Notes: a model not told the origin generated them from the letters alone. 64,000 nt of DNA from Streptomyces longwoodensis (GCF_001514125.1 NZ_KQ948567.1:1-64000); one strand, 5' to 3'; numbered from the stretch's first letter, positions 24,607 to 33,649 are shown. A program made the numbers and translations.

Positions 24607-25770
24607 TCACGCCGTCGGTACCGGCACGGGCGCGTGCGGGCCGACGTACCGCGCGGCCGGTCGGATGATCTTCCTGTCCTCCGCCTGTTCCAGGACGTTG
24701 GCGCTCCAGCCGACCACGCGTGCCGCGGCGAACGTCGGGGTGAACATTGCGCGGGGAAGGCCGCAGAGTTCCATGACCACGCCCGCGTAGAACTCGACGT
24801 TGGTGTGCAGTTCCCGGCCCGGCTTCAGTTCGGCGAGGATCGCCTCCACCCTCCGCTCCACCTCGATCGCGAAGTCCACGCGCGGGCCGCCGAAGCGCCG
24901 GGCGATGTCGCGGAGCATCCGGGAACGGGGGTCCTCGGTGCGGTAGACGGCGTGCCCGAAGCCCATGATGCGCTCACCCGCGAGGACGCGTGCACGGATC
25001 CAGGGGTCGATGCGGCCCGGGGTGCCGATGGCGTCGAGGGTGTCCAGCGCGCGGCTCGGGGCACCGCCGTGCAGGGGCCCGGAGAGGGCGCCCAGTGCGC
25101 CGACGAGGCAGGCCGCCACGTCCGCTCCGGTGGAGGCGATGACCCGCGCGGTGAAGGTTGACGCGTTGAACCCGTGATCAATGGTGGAGATCAAGTATTG
25201 CTCGACCGCGCGCACCCTCACCGGGTCCGGCTCCGAACCGGTCAGCATGTACAGGTAGTTCGCCGCGTACGACAGGTCCTCACGGGGCTCCACGGGCTCG
25301 CGTCCCTGCCCGAGGCGGTACAGCGCGGTCAGCAGGGTCGGTACGGCGGCCGTCGCGACGACGGTGTCCTCCCGGCGCCGGTCCGCATCGATGTCGTACA
25401 CCGGCCGGAACCCCTTGGCGGCGCCGAGCAGCGACAGCGCCGTGCCCAGTCCGGCGAGCGGGTTGCCGCCCGCACCGGCCGCCGCGATCGTCGGCAGCGC
25501 AGCGGCCACCTCGCCGGGAAGGCGACGCAGGCCTGCCGTGTGCGCGGTGAAGGCGGCGGAGCGGGCCGCGTCCGGCAGGTCGCCGTGGACCAGCAGGTGC
25601 CAGACGTCCTCGAAGGTGCGGCTGCGCGCCAGGTCGACGGCCGAGTACTGGCGGTAGTGGTAGAAGCCCTCGAGCCCGCGGACGTCGCCCACTTCGGTGT
25701 CGGTGACGACGACGCCGGCGAGGCCGCGGGGCACCTCGACGAGTGTGGCTGCGGAACTGTGGACGGACAT
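24607..25770 (-). CDS. Citrate synthase family protein (catalytic Asp replaced by Glu)
   Basis: 387 residues of the short bacterial citrate/2-methylcitrate synthase type. The first catalytic His is in GPLHGGAPSRA. The second is in GFGHAVYRTEDPRSRML. The third catalytic position, Asp in most homologues (NVDFY), reads NVEFYAGVVME. The C-terminus WSANVLEQ..KIIRPAARYVGP is typical of actinobacterial members. It could be a citrate or methylcitrate synthase or a specialised paralogue. It is divergent from a second homologue carrying an HTH domain. Confidence 0.88.
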   Translation of the reverse strand: MSVHSSAATLVEVPRGLAGVVVTDTEVGDVRGLEGFYHYRQYSAVDLARSRTFEDVWHLLVHGDLPDAARSAAFTAHTAGLRRLPGEVAAALPTIAAAGAGGNPLAGLGTALSLLGAAKGFRPVYDIDADRRREDTVVATAAVPTLLTALYRLGQGREPVEPREDLSYAANYLYMLTGSEPDPVRVRAVEQYLISTIDHGFNASTFTARVIASTGADVAACLVGALGALSGPLHGGAPSRALDTLDAIGTPGRIDPWIRARVLAGERIMGFGHAVYRTEDPRSRMLRDIARRFGGPRVDFAIEVERRVEAILAELKPGRELHTNVEFYAGVVMELCGLPRAMFTPTFAAARVVGWSANVLEQAEDRKIIRPAARYVGPHAPVPVPTA

Positions 25771-25855
25771 GGTTTCTCCCTCGACCTGAGCACGAGCTGA
25801 TCTCGAACTGACCTCTTATTGATCCGACTGTGCATACTTGACTTGAGATCTGTCA

Positions 25856-25874
25856 ATGTTGATTGAGTCAACAT
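25856..25874. promoter_or_regulatory. Palindromic candidate operator between the two citrate synthase genes
   Basis: ATGTTGA-TTGAG-TCAACAT is a perfect 7-5-7 inverted repeat in an AT-rich 131-bp divergent region, 28 bases before ATG 25902. A second, weaker pair (TTGAC..GTCAA, about 25838-25855) lies just to its left. I infer binding by the HTH-citrate synthase itself. Confidence 0.55.
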
Positions 25875-25901
25875 AGCTGCGCTGCGGATACGGTGACTGG
25901 C

Positions 25902-27161
25902 ATGCGTGATCAGGAACACGGCCCCGGCCACCCCGAACGACGACTGAGCACCAAGGAGGCCGCCGAACTGCTCGGCGTGAAGCCGGAGACCGTCTACGCG
26001 TACGTCAGCCGCGGCCAGCTCAGCAGCCGCCGCGTGCCCGGCGGCCGGGCCAGCACCTTCGACGCCAAGGAGGTCGAGGCGCTCGCACGGCGCAACCGCC
26101 GGGAGAGCGCCGGGAGTCCGGGCTCCGGAGCGGAGCTGTCCGTGCGCACCAGGCTCACGTTCATCGACACCGACCGGTACTACTTCCGCGGCGTCGACGC
26201 CGTCGAGCTGGCCTCCCGGCACTCCTACGAGGAGGTCGCCGAGTGGCTGTGGACCGGCCGGCTCCAGCCCGGCGCCACCCTCACCGCGCCCGAGTCCTCC
26301 GTGGCGGCGGCCCGCCGCGCGGTCGACGCACTGCCTGAACACACCGGCCCCACCGACCGGTTGAGGGTGGCCGCGATCGCCGCCGCGACCGCGGACCCGC
26401 TGCGCTTCGACCTCTCCGAGGACGCCGTGCTCGCCACCGCGCGCATCCTCATCCCCACGCTGGTCGCGGCCCTGCCGCCCCGCCGGTACGACCACCGGGA
26501 CCAGGGGCCGCTGGCCCAGCAGCTGTGGGGCCGGCTCAGCGGCCGGGACGCCGACGAGGCGTCACTGCGCGCCCTCGACACGGCCCTCGGGCTCCTCGCG
26601 GACCACGACCTGGCCGCCTCGACCCTGGCGGTCCGCGTGGCCGCCTCGGCCCGCGCGCACGCCTACGCGGCCGTGTCCGCCGGACTCGGCGTGATCGAGG
26701 GGCCCCTGCACGGCGCGGCCAGCGGTCTCGCCCACCGGCTGCTGCTGGAGGTCCTCGACCAGGGGGACGCGGGCCCCGTGATCGCCGAGGAACTGCGGGC
26801 GGGCCGCCGCGTCCCCGGCCTGGGCCACCGGCTCTACCCGGGCGAGGACCCCCGCGCGCGTGCGCTGTTCGCCCTGTTGGAGGACATCCCGGCCGCCGGA
26901 CCGGCCCTGGCCGCCGCCCGCGACGTCGTCGCCACCACCGCCCGCCACGCCCCGCTGCACGCCAACGTCGACCTGGCCCTGGCGGTCCTCACCGTGTCGT
27001 CCGGGATGCCGTCCACGGCGGGCGAGACGGTCTTCGCCGTGGCGCGCACGGCGGGCTGGATCGCGCACGCCCTGGAGGAGTACGGCGAGCGGCCGCTGCG
27101 GATGCGGCCCAGCGGCCACTACGTGGGACCGAAGCCGCCCCAGGCGCTGCCGGAGGCGTAG
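25902..27161 (+). CDS. Citrate synthase homologue with N-terminal MerR/excisionase-type HTH
   Basis: 419 residues. The N-terminal helix-turn-helix is LSTKEAAELLGVKPETVYAY followed by VSRGQLSSRRVPGGRASTF, at about residues 15-55. A linker follows, then a citrate synthase fold with GPLHGAASGLA, GLGHRLYPGEDPRARAL and NVDLALAV. All three catalytic positions (His, His, Asp) are present. The HTH suggests DNA binding gated by an acyl-CoA or oxoacid ligand, or autoregulation of the divergent pair. The DNA-binding role is inference. ATG at 25902 is chosen because it directly precedes the HTH. Confidence 0.85.
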   Translation: MRDQEHGPGHPERRLSTKEAAELLGVKPETVYAYVSRGQLSSRRVPGGRASTFDAKEVEALARRNRRESAGSPGSGAELSVRTRLTFIDTDRYYFRGVDAVELASRHSYEEVAEWLWTGRLQPGATLTAPESSVAAARRAVDALPEHTGPTDRLRVAAIAAATADPLRFDLSEDAVLATARILIPTLVAALPPRRYDHRDQGPLAQQLWGRLSGRDADEASLRALDTALGLLADHDLAASTLAVRVAASARAHAYAAVSAGLGVIEGPLHGAASGLAHRLLLEVLDQGDAGPVIAEELRAGRRVPGLGHRLYPGEDPRARALFALLEDIPAAGPALAAARDVVATTARHAPLHANVDLALAVLTVSSGMPSTAGETVFAVARTAGWIAHALEEYGERPLRMRPSGHYVGPKPPQALPEA

Positions 27162-27340
27162 GACGCGCGTCGATCCCTGCCGAGTGCCGCGAACCGCGCG
27201 GCCCGCGCATGGGAGGCGTGCGCACGGGAACCCAGAGGTCATGCACGGCCTCCGCACGCCGAACGCCCGCCCGGCCGACCCCGCGGCCCGAACCGGTCGG
27301 AGCAGGACACACCGGCGCCCGGAAGCCACCAGGGACCAAC

Positions 27341-27359
27341 TCAGGTTAGGCTCACCTCT
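27341..27359 (+). promoter_or_regulatory. Iron box (IdeR/DmdR1-type operator)
   Basis: TCAGGTTAGGCTCACCTCT matches the actinobacterial iron box TTAGGTTAGGCTAACCTAA across the central AGGTTAGGCT and ACCT parts. It ends exactly where the next gene's GTG begins. The embedded TAGGCT (27347-27352) is also a fair -10 hexamer, 7 bases before the GTG, which would give a leaderless transcript. Confidence 0.8.
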
Positions 27360-28304
27360 GTGAGTACGTGCGCGACCGACTCGCGAGACCTCGGCGAGCC
27401 GCTTCCCGGAACCGCGGCCACGGCAAGGACCTGGATCCTGCTGGAGCAGCCGGGCCCCTGGGGTGCCGAAGCGCTCACGTCGAGCCATCTCGACCCGGCG
27501 CTGGGCCGGGCCCTGCGCCGGGCCGCCAAGGGCACCGGCGTACGCATCGCCCTGATCCGCCGCCCGGGACGCCACGCCGACTTCGGCACGCCGCCCGTGC
27601 GCCGGGTGTTCGCGGCCCACACGGTGCCCGGCCGCGTGTGGCTGCGCACCGCCACGACCAGCGACCCACGGCGGCTCCTGGACCTCGACTTCGACGCGCT
27701 GAGCCGCGGCGACCACCGCACCTTCGACGCCGCGCTCGACGGCCGCGCCCACACCGGTGACCCGCTCGCCCTCATCTGCACCAACGGCAAGCGCGACCGC
27801 TGCTGCGCCCTCCTGGGCCGGCCGCTGGCCGCCGAGCTCGACGCGTCGGACGTACCGGGCGTGTGGGAGGTCACCCATCTGGGTGGTCATCGCTTCTCCC
27901 CCACGGTGCTCGTCCTGCCGTACGGCTACGCCTACGGCCGCGCCGAGGCCCACGGCGTCAAGGAAGTCCTGCGCGGCGTCAAGGAGGGCCGGATCGTCGT
28001 GGACGGCTGCCGGGGCAGCTCGGCCTGGGACCGGCCCGGTCAGGCGGCCGAGCTGGCCGTGCGCCGGGCGGCCGACGAGTACGCGGCGGAGGCGCTCGCC
28101 GTCGTACGGACGACCGGTGAGGGACCGCGCCGGGAGGTGACCGTGGCACACGTGGACGGACGCCGGTGGCTCGTGACGGTCGCCCAGGGCGCCTCGCTCC
28201 CGCCCCGCGCGGAGAGCTGCGGGGCGTCGGTCCTCGGCGCACCGGCGCAGATGGACGTGGTGGCGGTGCGCGAGCTGGGACGAGTGGCGGCGCTGGCGAG
28301 CTGA
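27360..28304 (+). CDS. Sucrase/ferredoxin-like (thioredoxin-fold 2Fe-2S) family protein
   Basis: 314 residues. The metal-binding motif is ICTNGKRDRCCA (Cys140, Cys148, Cys149), followed by VTHLGGHRFS (His173, His177). This is the Cys/His set of the PF06999 family, which includes thioredoxin-like ferredoxins. A C-terminal domain from about residue 235 (REVTVAHVDGRRWLVTV) is typical of the actinobacterial form. Given the iron box overlapping its promoter, a role in iron-limited metabolism or siderophore iron reduction is plausible but inferred. It starts at GTG 27360 with no Shine-Dalgarno site. Confidence 0.85.
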   Translation: MSTCATDSRDLGEPLPGTAATARTWILLEQPGPWGAEALTSSHLDPALGRALRRAAKGTGVRIALIRRPGRHADFGTPPVRRVFAAHTVPGRVWLRTATTSDPRRLLDLDFDALSRGDHRTFDAALDGRAHTGDPLALICTNGKRDRCCALLGRPLAAELDASDVPGVWEVTHLGGHRFSPTVLVLPYGYAYGRAEAHGVKEVLRGVKEGRIVVDGCRGSSAWDRPGQAAELAVRRAADEYAAEALAVVRTTGEGPRREVTVAHVDGRRWLVTVAQGASLPPRAESCGASVLGAPAQMDVVAVRELGRVAALAS

Positions 28305-28352
28305 CGCGGGGAACGGTGCGAGCCGTCATCTGCGCGGACCGTCGGCGTCTGC

Positions 28353-28384
28353 GGATCAATCAACCGGTGGATCAATGGATCACT
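28353..28384 (+). repeat. GGATCAAT-type direct repeats upstream of the sensor kinase gene
   Basis: GGATCAAT at 28353 and 28369, and GGATCACT at 28377, separated by 8 bases and then adjacent. They lie 82-113 bases before the kinase start and are candidate binding sites for its response regulator. Confidence 0.45.
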
Positions 28385-28465
28385 CAAGAGATCCATGCCA
28401 CACCTTGCACCGATCCACGCCCCGCCCCTACGACTCGGCCGACCCGTCCACGTACCGTCGTCGGC

Positions 28466-30136
28466 ATGAGCCCCACTCCCCCCGCCCGCCGCCTGCGCCT
28501 GGGTCTGCCCCGGCGGGTCTTCTCGCAGGTGCTGCTGATGCAGGTGGCGATCGCCGCGGGAGTCGCGGTGCTCGCGACCGGCCTGTTCCTCGCGCCGCTC
28601 AGCGACCAGCTCGACGACCAGGCGATGCGCCGCGCCCTGGCCATCGCGAGGACCACGGCCGAGATACCGCAGATCGCGGAGGACCTGCGGAGCACGCCGC
28701 CGACGGTCGACGGCCCGGTGCAGCGGCAGGCGGAGCGGATCCGCAAGGCAAGCGGGGCCGAGTACGTGGTCGTGATGGACACCGCCGGCGTGCGCTGGTC
28801 CCACCGCGACCCCGACCAGGTGGGCGGTCACGTTTCGACCGACCCCGGGCCCGCACTGGCGGGTCACGACGTCATGCAGATCGACACCGGCACCCTCGGC
28901 CGCTCGGCGCGCGGCAAGGTGCCGCTGCGCGACAGCACCGGCAGGATCGTCGGCGCGGTGTCCGTCGGCATCGAGTACGACAGCGTGCGGGACCGGTTGT
29001 TCCACGCGATCCCGGGGCTGCTGGCGTACGCGGGCGGTGCGCTCGCCGTGGGCGCCCTGGCCGCGTGGCTGATCTCCCGACGGGTCCAGCGGCAGACACG
29101 CGACCTGGCCTTCTCCGACATCTCGGCGCTGCTGGCGGAGCGCGAGGCGATGCTGCACGGCATCCGGGAGGGCGTGGTCGCCCTGGACCGCGCGGGCCGC
29201 GTCCGGCTGCTCAACGACGAGGCGCAGCGCCTGCTGGGCATCGGCGAGGAGTCCGTCGGCCGGACCCCCGACGAGGCCCTGGGCGAGGGGCGTACGGCCG
29301 ACGTGCTGGCCGGCCGGGTGACGGGCACCGACCTGCTCACCGTGCGCGGCCAGCGCGTCCTGGTCGCCAACCGCATGCCCACGGACGACGGCGGTGCCGT
29401 GGCCACCCTGCGCGACCGGACCGAGCTGGAGGAGCTGGGCCGGGAGCTGGACTCCACGCGCGGTCTGATCGACGCCCTGCGCGCACAGGACCACGAGCAC
29501 GCCAACCGCATGCACACGCTCCTCGGACTGCTGGAGCTGGAGATGTACGACGATGCCGTGGAGTTCGTGGGCGAGGTCGTCGGCGACCACCGGGTCACCG
29601 CGGAGCAGGTCACGGAGAAGGTCCATGACCCGCTGCTGGCCGCTCTGCTGGTCGGCAAGGCGACCGTCGCGGCCGAGCGCGGGGTCGCCCTGTGGGTGTC
29701 CGACGGCACCCGGCTGCCCGACCGTCTCGTCGATCCGCAGGGGCTGGTCACGGTCGTCGGCAACCTGGTCGACAACGCCCTGGACGCCGTGGCGGGCACG
29801 CGCCACGCGCGCGTGGAGGTGGAGCTGCGCGTGGAGGGCCGTACCGCGGTGCTCAGCGTGTGCGACACGGGTCCCGGGATCCCGCCGGAGCAACGGGAGT
29901 TGATCTTCACCGAGGGCTGGTCCACGAAGAAGCCGCCCGCCCACGGCAAGCGGGGCATCGGGCTGTCCCTGGTGCGCCGGCTCGCCGAGCGGCAGGGTGG
30001 CAGCGTGTCGGTGGACGAGGCGGACGGCGGCGGCGCGCGGTTCACGGTCGTCCTGCCCGAGGCGCTGGCCGCGCCGGACCTGGAGCCCGCCCTGACCGCG
30101 GGCCCGCACGACACCGCCGAGGAGGAGTCCCGATGA
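28466..30136 (+). CDS. CitA/DcuS-type sensor histidine kinase
   Basis: 556 residues. A first membrane helix is near 20-45 and an extracytoplasmic PDC/CitAP-like sensor near 46-185, including SGAEYVVVMDTAGVRWSHRDPDQ. A second helix is near 186-210, followed by a PAS domain (about 222-320). The H-box LRAQDHEHANRMHTLLGL has His343 as the likely phosphorylation site. The ATPase has NLVDNALDAV (N-box), DTGPGI and GKRGIGLSLVRR. Kinases of this class sense C4/C6-carboxylates. It overlaps its response regulator gene by ATGA. The GGATCAAT repeats upstream may be autoregulatory sites. Confidence 0.9.
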   Translation: MSPTPPARRLRLGLPRRVFSQVLLMQVAIAAGVAVLATGLFLAPLSDQLDDQAMRRALAIARTTAEIPQIAEDLRSTPPTVDGPVQRQAERIRKASGAEYVVVMDTAGVRWSHRDPDQVGGHVSTDPGPALAGHDVMQIDTGTLGRSARGKVPLRDSTGRIVGAVSVGIEYDSVRDRLFHAIPGLLAYAGGALAVGALAAWLISRRVQRQTRDLAFSDISALLAEREAMLHGIREGVVALDRAGRVRLLNDEAQRLLGIGEESVGRTPDEALGEGRTADVLAGRVTGTDLLTVRGQRVLVANRMPTDDGGAVATLRDRTELEELGRELDSTRGLIDALRAQDHEHANRMHTLLGLLELEMYDDAVEFVGEVVGDHRVTAEQVTEKVHDPLLAALLVGKATVAAERGVALWVSDGTRLPDRLVDPQGLVTVVGNLVDNALDAVAGTRHARVEVELRVEGRTAVLSVCDTGPGIPPEQRELIFTEGWSTKKPPAHGKRGIGLSLVRRLAERQGGSVSVDEADGGGARFTVVLPEALAAPDLEPALTAGPHDTAEEESR

Positions 30137-30813
30137 TCGAGGTGCTGGTCGTGGACGACGACGCCAGGGTCGCCCAGGTCAACGCCGCGTACGTGGAGAA
30201 GGTGCCCGGCTTCCACGTGGTCGGCGAGGCACACAGCGCGGCCGATGCGCTGCGCCGGATGGAGGCGCTGCCCCGCCTGGACCTCGTCCTGCTGGACCAC
30301 TACCTGCCCGACGAGACCGGTCTGGAGATGGTCCAGGAGATGCGCCGGCGCGGTCACCAGACGGACGTGATCATGGTGACGGCGGCGCGTGACGTCTCGA
30401 CGGTGCAGGCGGCGATGCGCCACGGCGCCCTGCAGTACCTGGTCAAGCCGTTCGCGTTCGCGGGCCTGCGGGCCAAGCTGGAGGCGTACGCGGAGCTGCG
30501 GCGCACCCTCGACGGCGGCGGTGAGGCCGAACAGTCCGACGTGGACCGCATCTTCGGCGCCCTGTCGGCGCCCTCGGAGCCGGGGCTGCCCAAGGGCCAC
30601 TCCCCCACCACTGCGGAACTGGTCCGCCGGTGCCTGATGAATGCCGACGGTCCCCTGTCGGCCCAGGAGATCGCCGACCGGACCGGGGTGAGCCGCCAGA
30701 CCGCCCAGCGCTACCTCAAGCTGCTGGAGCGCACGGGCCGCGCGCGGCTGACCCTCAAGTACGGCGACGCGGGCCGCCCGGAACACCGTTACGTGTGGGC
30801 GACCCGCGGCTGA
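30133..30813 (+). CDS. CitB/DctR-type response regulator
   Basis: 226 residues. The receiver has Asp8-10, phospho-acceptor Asp55 in LVLLDHYLPD, Thr in MVTAARD, and Lys in YLVKPFAF. The C-terminal HTH (about 165-220) includes PLSAQEIADRTGVSRQTAQRYLKLLE and ends LKYGDAGRPEHRYVW. It is coupled to the kinase by ATGA. It faces the ABC importer operon across a 40-base convergent gap and strongly resembles the regulator at 33815. Confidence 0.92.
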   Translation: MIEVLVVDDDARVAQVNAAYVEKVPGFHVVGEAHSAADALRRMEALPRLDLVLLDHYLPDETGLEMVQEMRRRGHQTDVIMVTAARDVSTVQAAMRHGALQYLVKPFAFAGLRAKLEAYAELRRTLDGGGEAEQSDVDRIFGALSAPSEPGLPKGHSPTTAELVRRCLMNADGPLSAQEIADRTGVSRQTAQRYLKLLERTGRARLTLKYGDAGRPEHRYVWATRG

Positions 30814-30853
30814 GGCACGACGGCACGGCTCGCCGCGCGTGCCGGCCGGGTGG

Positions 30854-31909
30854 TCAGCCGGTCGCCTTCTGGACGAACTCGGTCGTGTACGTCCGGCTCA
30901 GGTCCACGTCGGCGTTCTTGATCGTGGGGTTGAACGCCTTGAGGACCTTCTCCACGGTCTCCGGACCGTTCTTCGGCATCACCCCGTCGTCGGTGAACAT
31001 CGGCAGCGTGCTCTTGATGGCCGACGCGTAGAGCACCTTGTTGCCCTGCGAGTAGTCGGCCGGCATCTTGTCGGCGATCTCCGTGGCGCTGTGGGTGGAC
31101 ATCCACTTGAGCGTCTTGACGAATGCATTGGCCAACTTCTGCACGGTGTCCTTGTGGCCGTTCACCCAGTCCGTCTGCATGTACAGACTGGACGACGGGT
31201 ACGGTCCGCCGAGCGCCGCCTCCGACCCCGCGGGGGTGCGCATGTCGAGGAGGATCTTGCCGGCACCCTTGTCCAGGACCGTCGCGACGGTCGGGTCGGT
31301 CGTCATGCCGCCGTCGATGGCGCCCTTCTGCAGCGCGGAGATGAACGTCGGCCCGGCACCCACGGCGACCGGGGTGAACTCGCTGACGTCCACGCCGTTC
31401 TTCACGGCGAGGTACTTGGTGAGGAAGTCCGTCGAGGAGCCGAGGCCTGTGACGCCGAGCTTGCGGCCCTTGAAGTCCTTCGGCGAGGTGATGTCGTCCG
31501 CCCGCTCGGTGGAGACGACCTCCACCTCACCGGGGGCGTGCGAGAACTGCACGACCGATTCGACCTCCTTGCCCTTCACCTGGAGGTCCAGCGTGTGGTC
31601 GTAGAAGCCGACGGCCCCCTGCACCTGCCCCGAGACGAGCGCGGTCTCGGCCTGGACGCCGGCCGGTTCGCTGAGCAGTTCCACGCTGAGGCCCTCGGCG
31701 TCGAAGTAGCCGAGCCGCTGGGTGAGCATGGCGGGGAGGTAGATGACCTTGTCGAGTCCGCCCACCATGATCTTGACCTTGGTGCCCTTGCCGTCCCCGC
31801 CGGAGCCGGACGAGGCGGTGCCGGCGGCGTCGTTGGCGCAGGCGGTGAGGGAGGCGAGGGCGAGCAGGCCGGCGGCGGCCAGGGCGGTGCGCCTGACGGT
31901 TGTGCGCAT
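30854..31909 (-). CDS. NitT/TauT-family ABC transporter substrate-binding lipoprotein
   Basis: 351 residues. The signal peptide has a lipobox ending LTAC at Cys24. The mature protein begins with a Ser/Gly linker, then an SBP domain of the SsuA/ThiY type: VKIMVGGLDKVIYLPAMLTQRLGYF, VQGAVGFYDH, KLGVTGLGSSTDFLTKYLA and DGGMTTDPTV. The ligand is a small organic ion such as a nitrate-, sulfonate- or pyrimidine-like compound. Nothing in the sequence fixes it. It is the last gene of the operon ATPase-permease-SBP. Confidence 0.9.
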   Translation of the reverse strand: MRTTVRRTALAAAGLLALASLTACANDAAGTASSGSGGDGKGTKVKIMVGGLDKVIYLPAMLTQRLGYFDAEGLSVELLSEPAGVQAETALVSGQVQGAVGFYDHTLDLQVKGKEVESVVQFSHAPGEVEVVSTERADDITSPKDFKGRKLGVTGLGSSTDFLTKYLAVKNGVDVSEFTPVAVGAGPTFISALQKGAIDGGMTTDPTVATVLDKGAGKILLDMRTPAGSEAALGGPYPSSSLYMQTDWVNGHKDTVQKLANAFVKTLKWMSTHSATEIADKMPADYSQGNKVLYASAIKSTLPMFTDDGVMPKNGPETVEKVLKAFNPTIKNADVDLSRTYTTEFVQKATG

Positions 31910-31980
31910 GACGGTTCACGTCCTTGAGGGAGGCGGTGCGGCGAAGGGAGGGGGAGGAGGTGGCGCGGGGGCGTCCGGGT

Positions 31981-32844
31981 TCAGTGGTCGGAGCCGGACG
32001 TCTTCCACCGGAAGATGCGGCGCTCGGCGAAGGTGAGCAGCCCCTCGGCGACGAGGGCGACGGCCGCGAGGATCACCATGGCGGCGTACACACCGGCCGC
32101 GTTGAAGGTGCCCTGGGACTGCGCGACGAGCAGGCCGATGCCCTTGGTCGCGCCGATGTACTCGCCGACGATGGCGCCGATCAGGGCGAAGCCGAAGCTG
32201 ACGTGGAGGCTGGTGAAGATCCACGAGGTGGCCGAGGGGATGACCACCTGGAGGGTCACCCGGCGGTCGCTGGCGCCCAGGATGCGGGCGTTGGCCACGA
32301 GGTTGCGGTCCACCTCGCGGGCGCCCTGGAAGGCGTTGAAGAACACCGGGAAGAACACCAGCACGACGGCCGAGGCGACCTTGGAGGCCGGACCCAGTCC
32401 GAACCAGATCACGAAGATGGGCGCGAGGACGATCCTGGGGATCGAGTTGAGCACCTTGATGTACGGACCAAGGACGTCGGCGAGGAAGGTGATCCGTCCC
32501 AGGGCGATGCCGAACACGACGCCGGCGACCACCCCGATGATCCAGCCGAGCAGCGCTTCGTGGAGCGTGTACCAGATCTGTTCGCCCAGCGAGCCGAGCG
32601 CGGTGCCGTGGGTGACCCAGGTGGAGATCTGGTCCCAGATCTTCGACGGCATGGAGAAGTTGAACGGGTCGATGACCTCGGCTCGGGACAGCACTTCCCA
32701 TAGGCCGAGCACGGCGACCAGCAGCAGGACGCGCGCGCCGGTGACGACGATCCTGCGTCTGCGGGCGGCACGCGCGCGTGAGTGGGCGCGGTCCGGTGTC
32801 TTGACCGTGTCGACGACAGGTTGACTGAGCACCTCAGGCGACAT
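31981..32844 (-). CDS. ABC transporter permease (NitT/TauT type)
   Basis: 287 residues, six or so transmembrane helices. The ATPase-contacting EAA loop is seen as LVANARILGASDRRVTLQVVIPSA. The basic N-terminus is followed by ARVLLLVAVLGLWEVLSRA as first helix. It overlaps the ATPase gene by 11 bases, showing coupling. Its start at 32844 fits the conserved length of the family. Confidence 0.92.
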   Translation of the reverse strand: MSPEVLSQPVVDTVKTPDRAHSRARAARRRRIVVTGARVLLLVAVLGLWEVLSRAEVIDPFNFSMPSKIWDQISTWVTHGTALGSLGEQIWYTLHEALLGWIIGVVAGVVFGIALGRITFLADVLGPYIKVLNSIPRIVLAPIFVIWFGLGPASKVASAVVLVFFPVFFNAFQGAREVDRNLVANARILGASDRRVTLQVVIPSATSWIFTSLHVSFGFALIGAIVGEYIGATKGIGLLVAQSQGTFNAAGVYAAMVILAAVALVAEGLLTFAERRIFRWKTSGSDH

Positions 32845-33649
32845 GAGCGGCTCCCCTTTCGCGGGTGATGCGGACCTCTTCGCCGAGGGACTCCCAGATC
32901 TCGCGGTAGATGTCGATGAACCGGGGCTCCAGGCGCACCGACTCGACCTTGCGCGGCCGCGGCAGGTCGATGTCGAAGACCTGCTTGACGGTGGCGGGCC
33001 CCGCGGTCATCACGACGACCTTGTCGGCCAGCGCGATGGACTCCTCCAGGTCGTGGGTGACGAAGACGACGGAGGCGCCCGTGCCCTCCCACAGCTCCAG
33101 CAGCTCGTCCGACATCAGCGCCCGGGTCTGCACGTCTAGCGCCGAGAACGGCTCGTCCATGAGCAGGATCTCGGGGTCGTTGACGAAGGTCGCGGCGAGC
33201 GCGACCCGCTTGCGCTGGCCGCCGGAGAGCTGGTGGGGATAGCGGTCCTCGAAGGCGGACAGGCCGACCCGGGCCAGCCACTCGCGCGCCCTGCTCTTGG
33301 CCTCGGCCTTGGGGACGCCCCGGAAACGGGGGCCCGCCATGACGTTGGACAGGACGGTGCGCCACGGGAAGGTGGCGTCCTGCTGGAAGACGAAGCCGAC
33401 CTTGTCGCCCACGCCCCGCACCGGCTGCCCGGCGACGAGCACCTCGCCGTCGGTCGGTTCCTCCAGGCCGCTGACCAGGGTCAGCGTGGTCGACTTCCCG
33501 CAGCCGGTCGGCCCGACGACGGCCACGAACTCGCCGCGCCCGACGGTGAGGTCGAGTTCCCGGACGGCGGTGTGCAGACCCCCCGACGGGGTCCTGAACG
33601 TCTTGCTCGCGCCCCGCAGCTCGATGGCGGGGCTGGTGTGTGCGCTCAT
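32834..33649 (-). CDS. ABC transporter ATP-binding protein (NitT/TauT type)
   Basis: 271 residues. Walker A GPTGCGKS is near residues 46-53, Q-loop FQQDATFPW, signature LSGGQRKR, Walker B ILLMDEPFSALD and H-loop VFVTHDLEE. All catalytic positions are intact. It energises import through the permease and lipoprotein encoded downstream. It is transcribed away from the orphan response regulator gene at 33815, with a 165-base shared promoter region. Confidence 0.94.
   Translation of the reverse strand: MSAHTSPAIELRGASKTFRTPSGGLHTAVRELDLTVGRGEFVAVVGPTGCGKSTTLTLVSGLEEPTDGEVLVAGQPVRGVGDKVGFVFQQDATFPWRTVLSNVMAGPRFRGVPKAEAKSRAREWLARVGLSAFEDRYPHQLSGGQRKRVALAATFVNDPEILLMDEPFSALDVQTRALMSDELLELWEGTGASVVFVTHDLEESIALADKVVVMTAGPATVKQVFDIDLPRPRKVESVRLEPRFIDIYREIWESLGEEVRITRERGAAHVA

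Noticed and set aside
28040..30109. 689-residue minus-strand frame across the sensor kinase
   Set aside because: No conserved motifs. The plus strand has a complete kinase with ATGA-coupled regulator.
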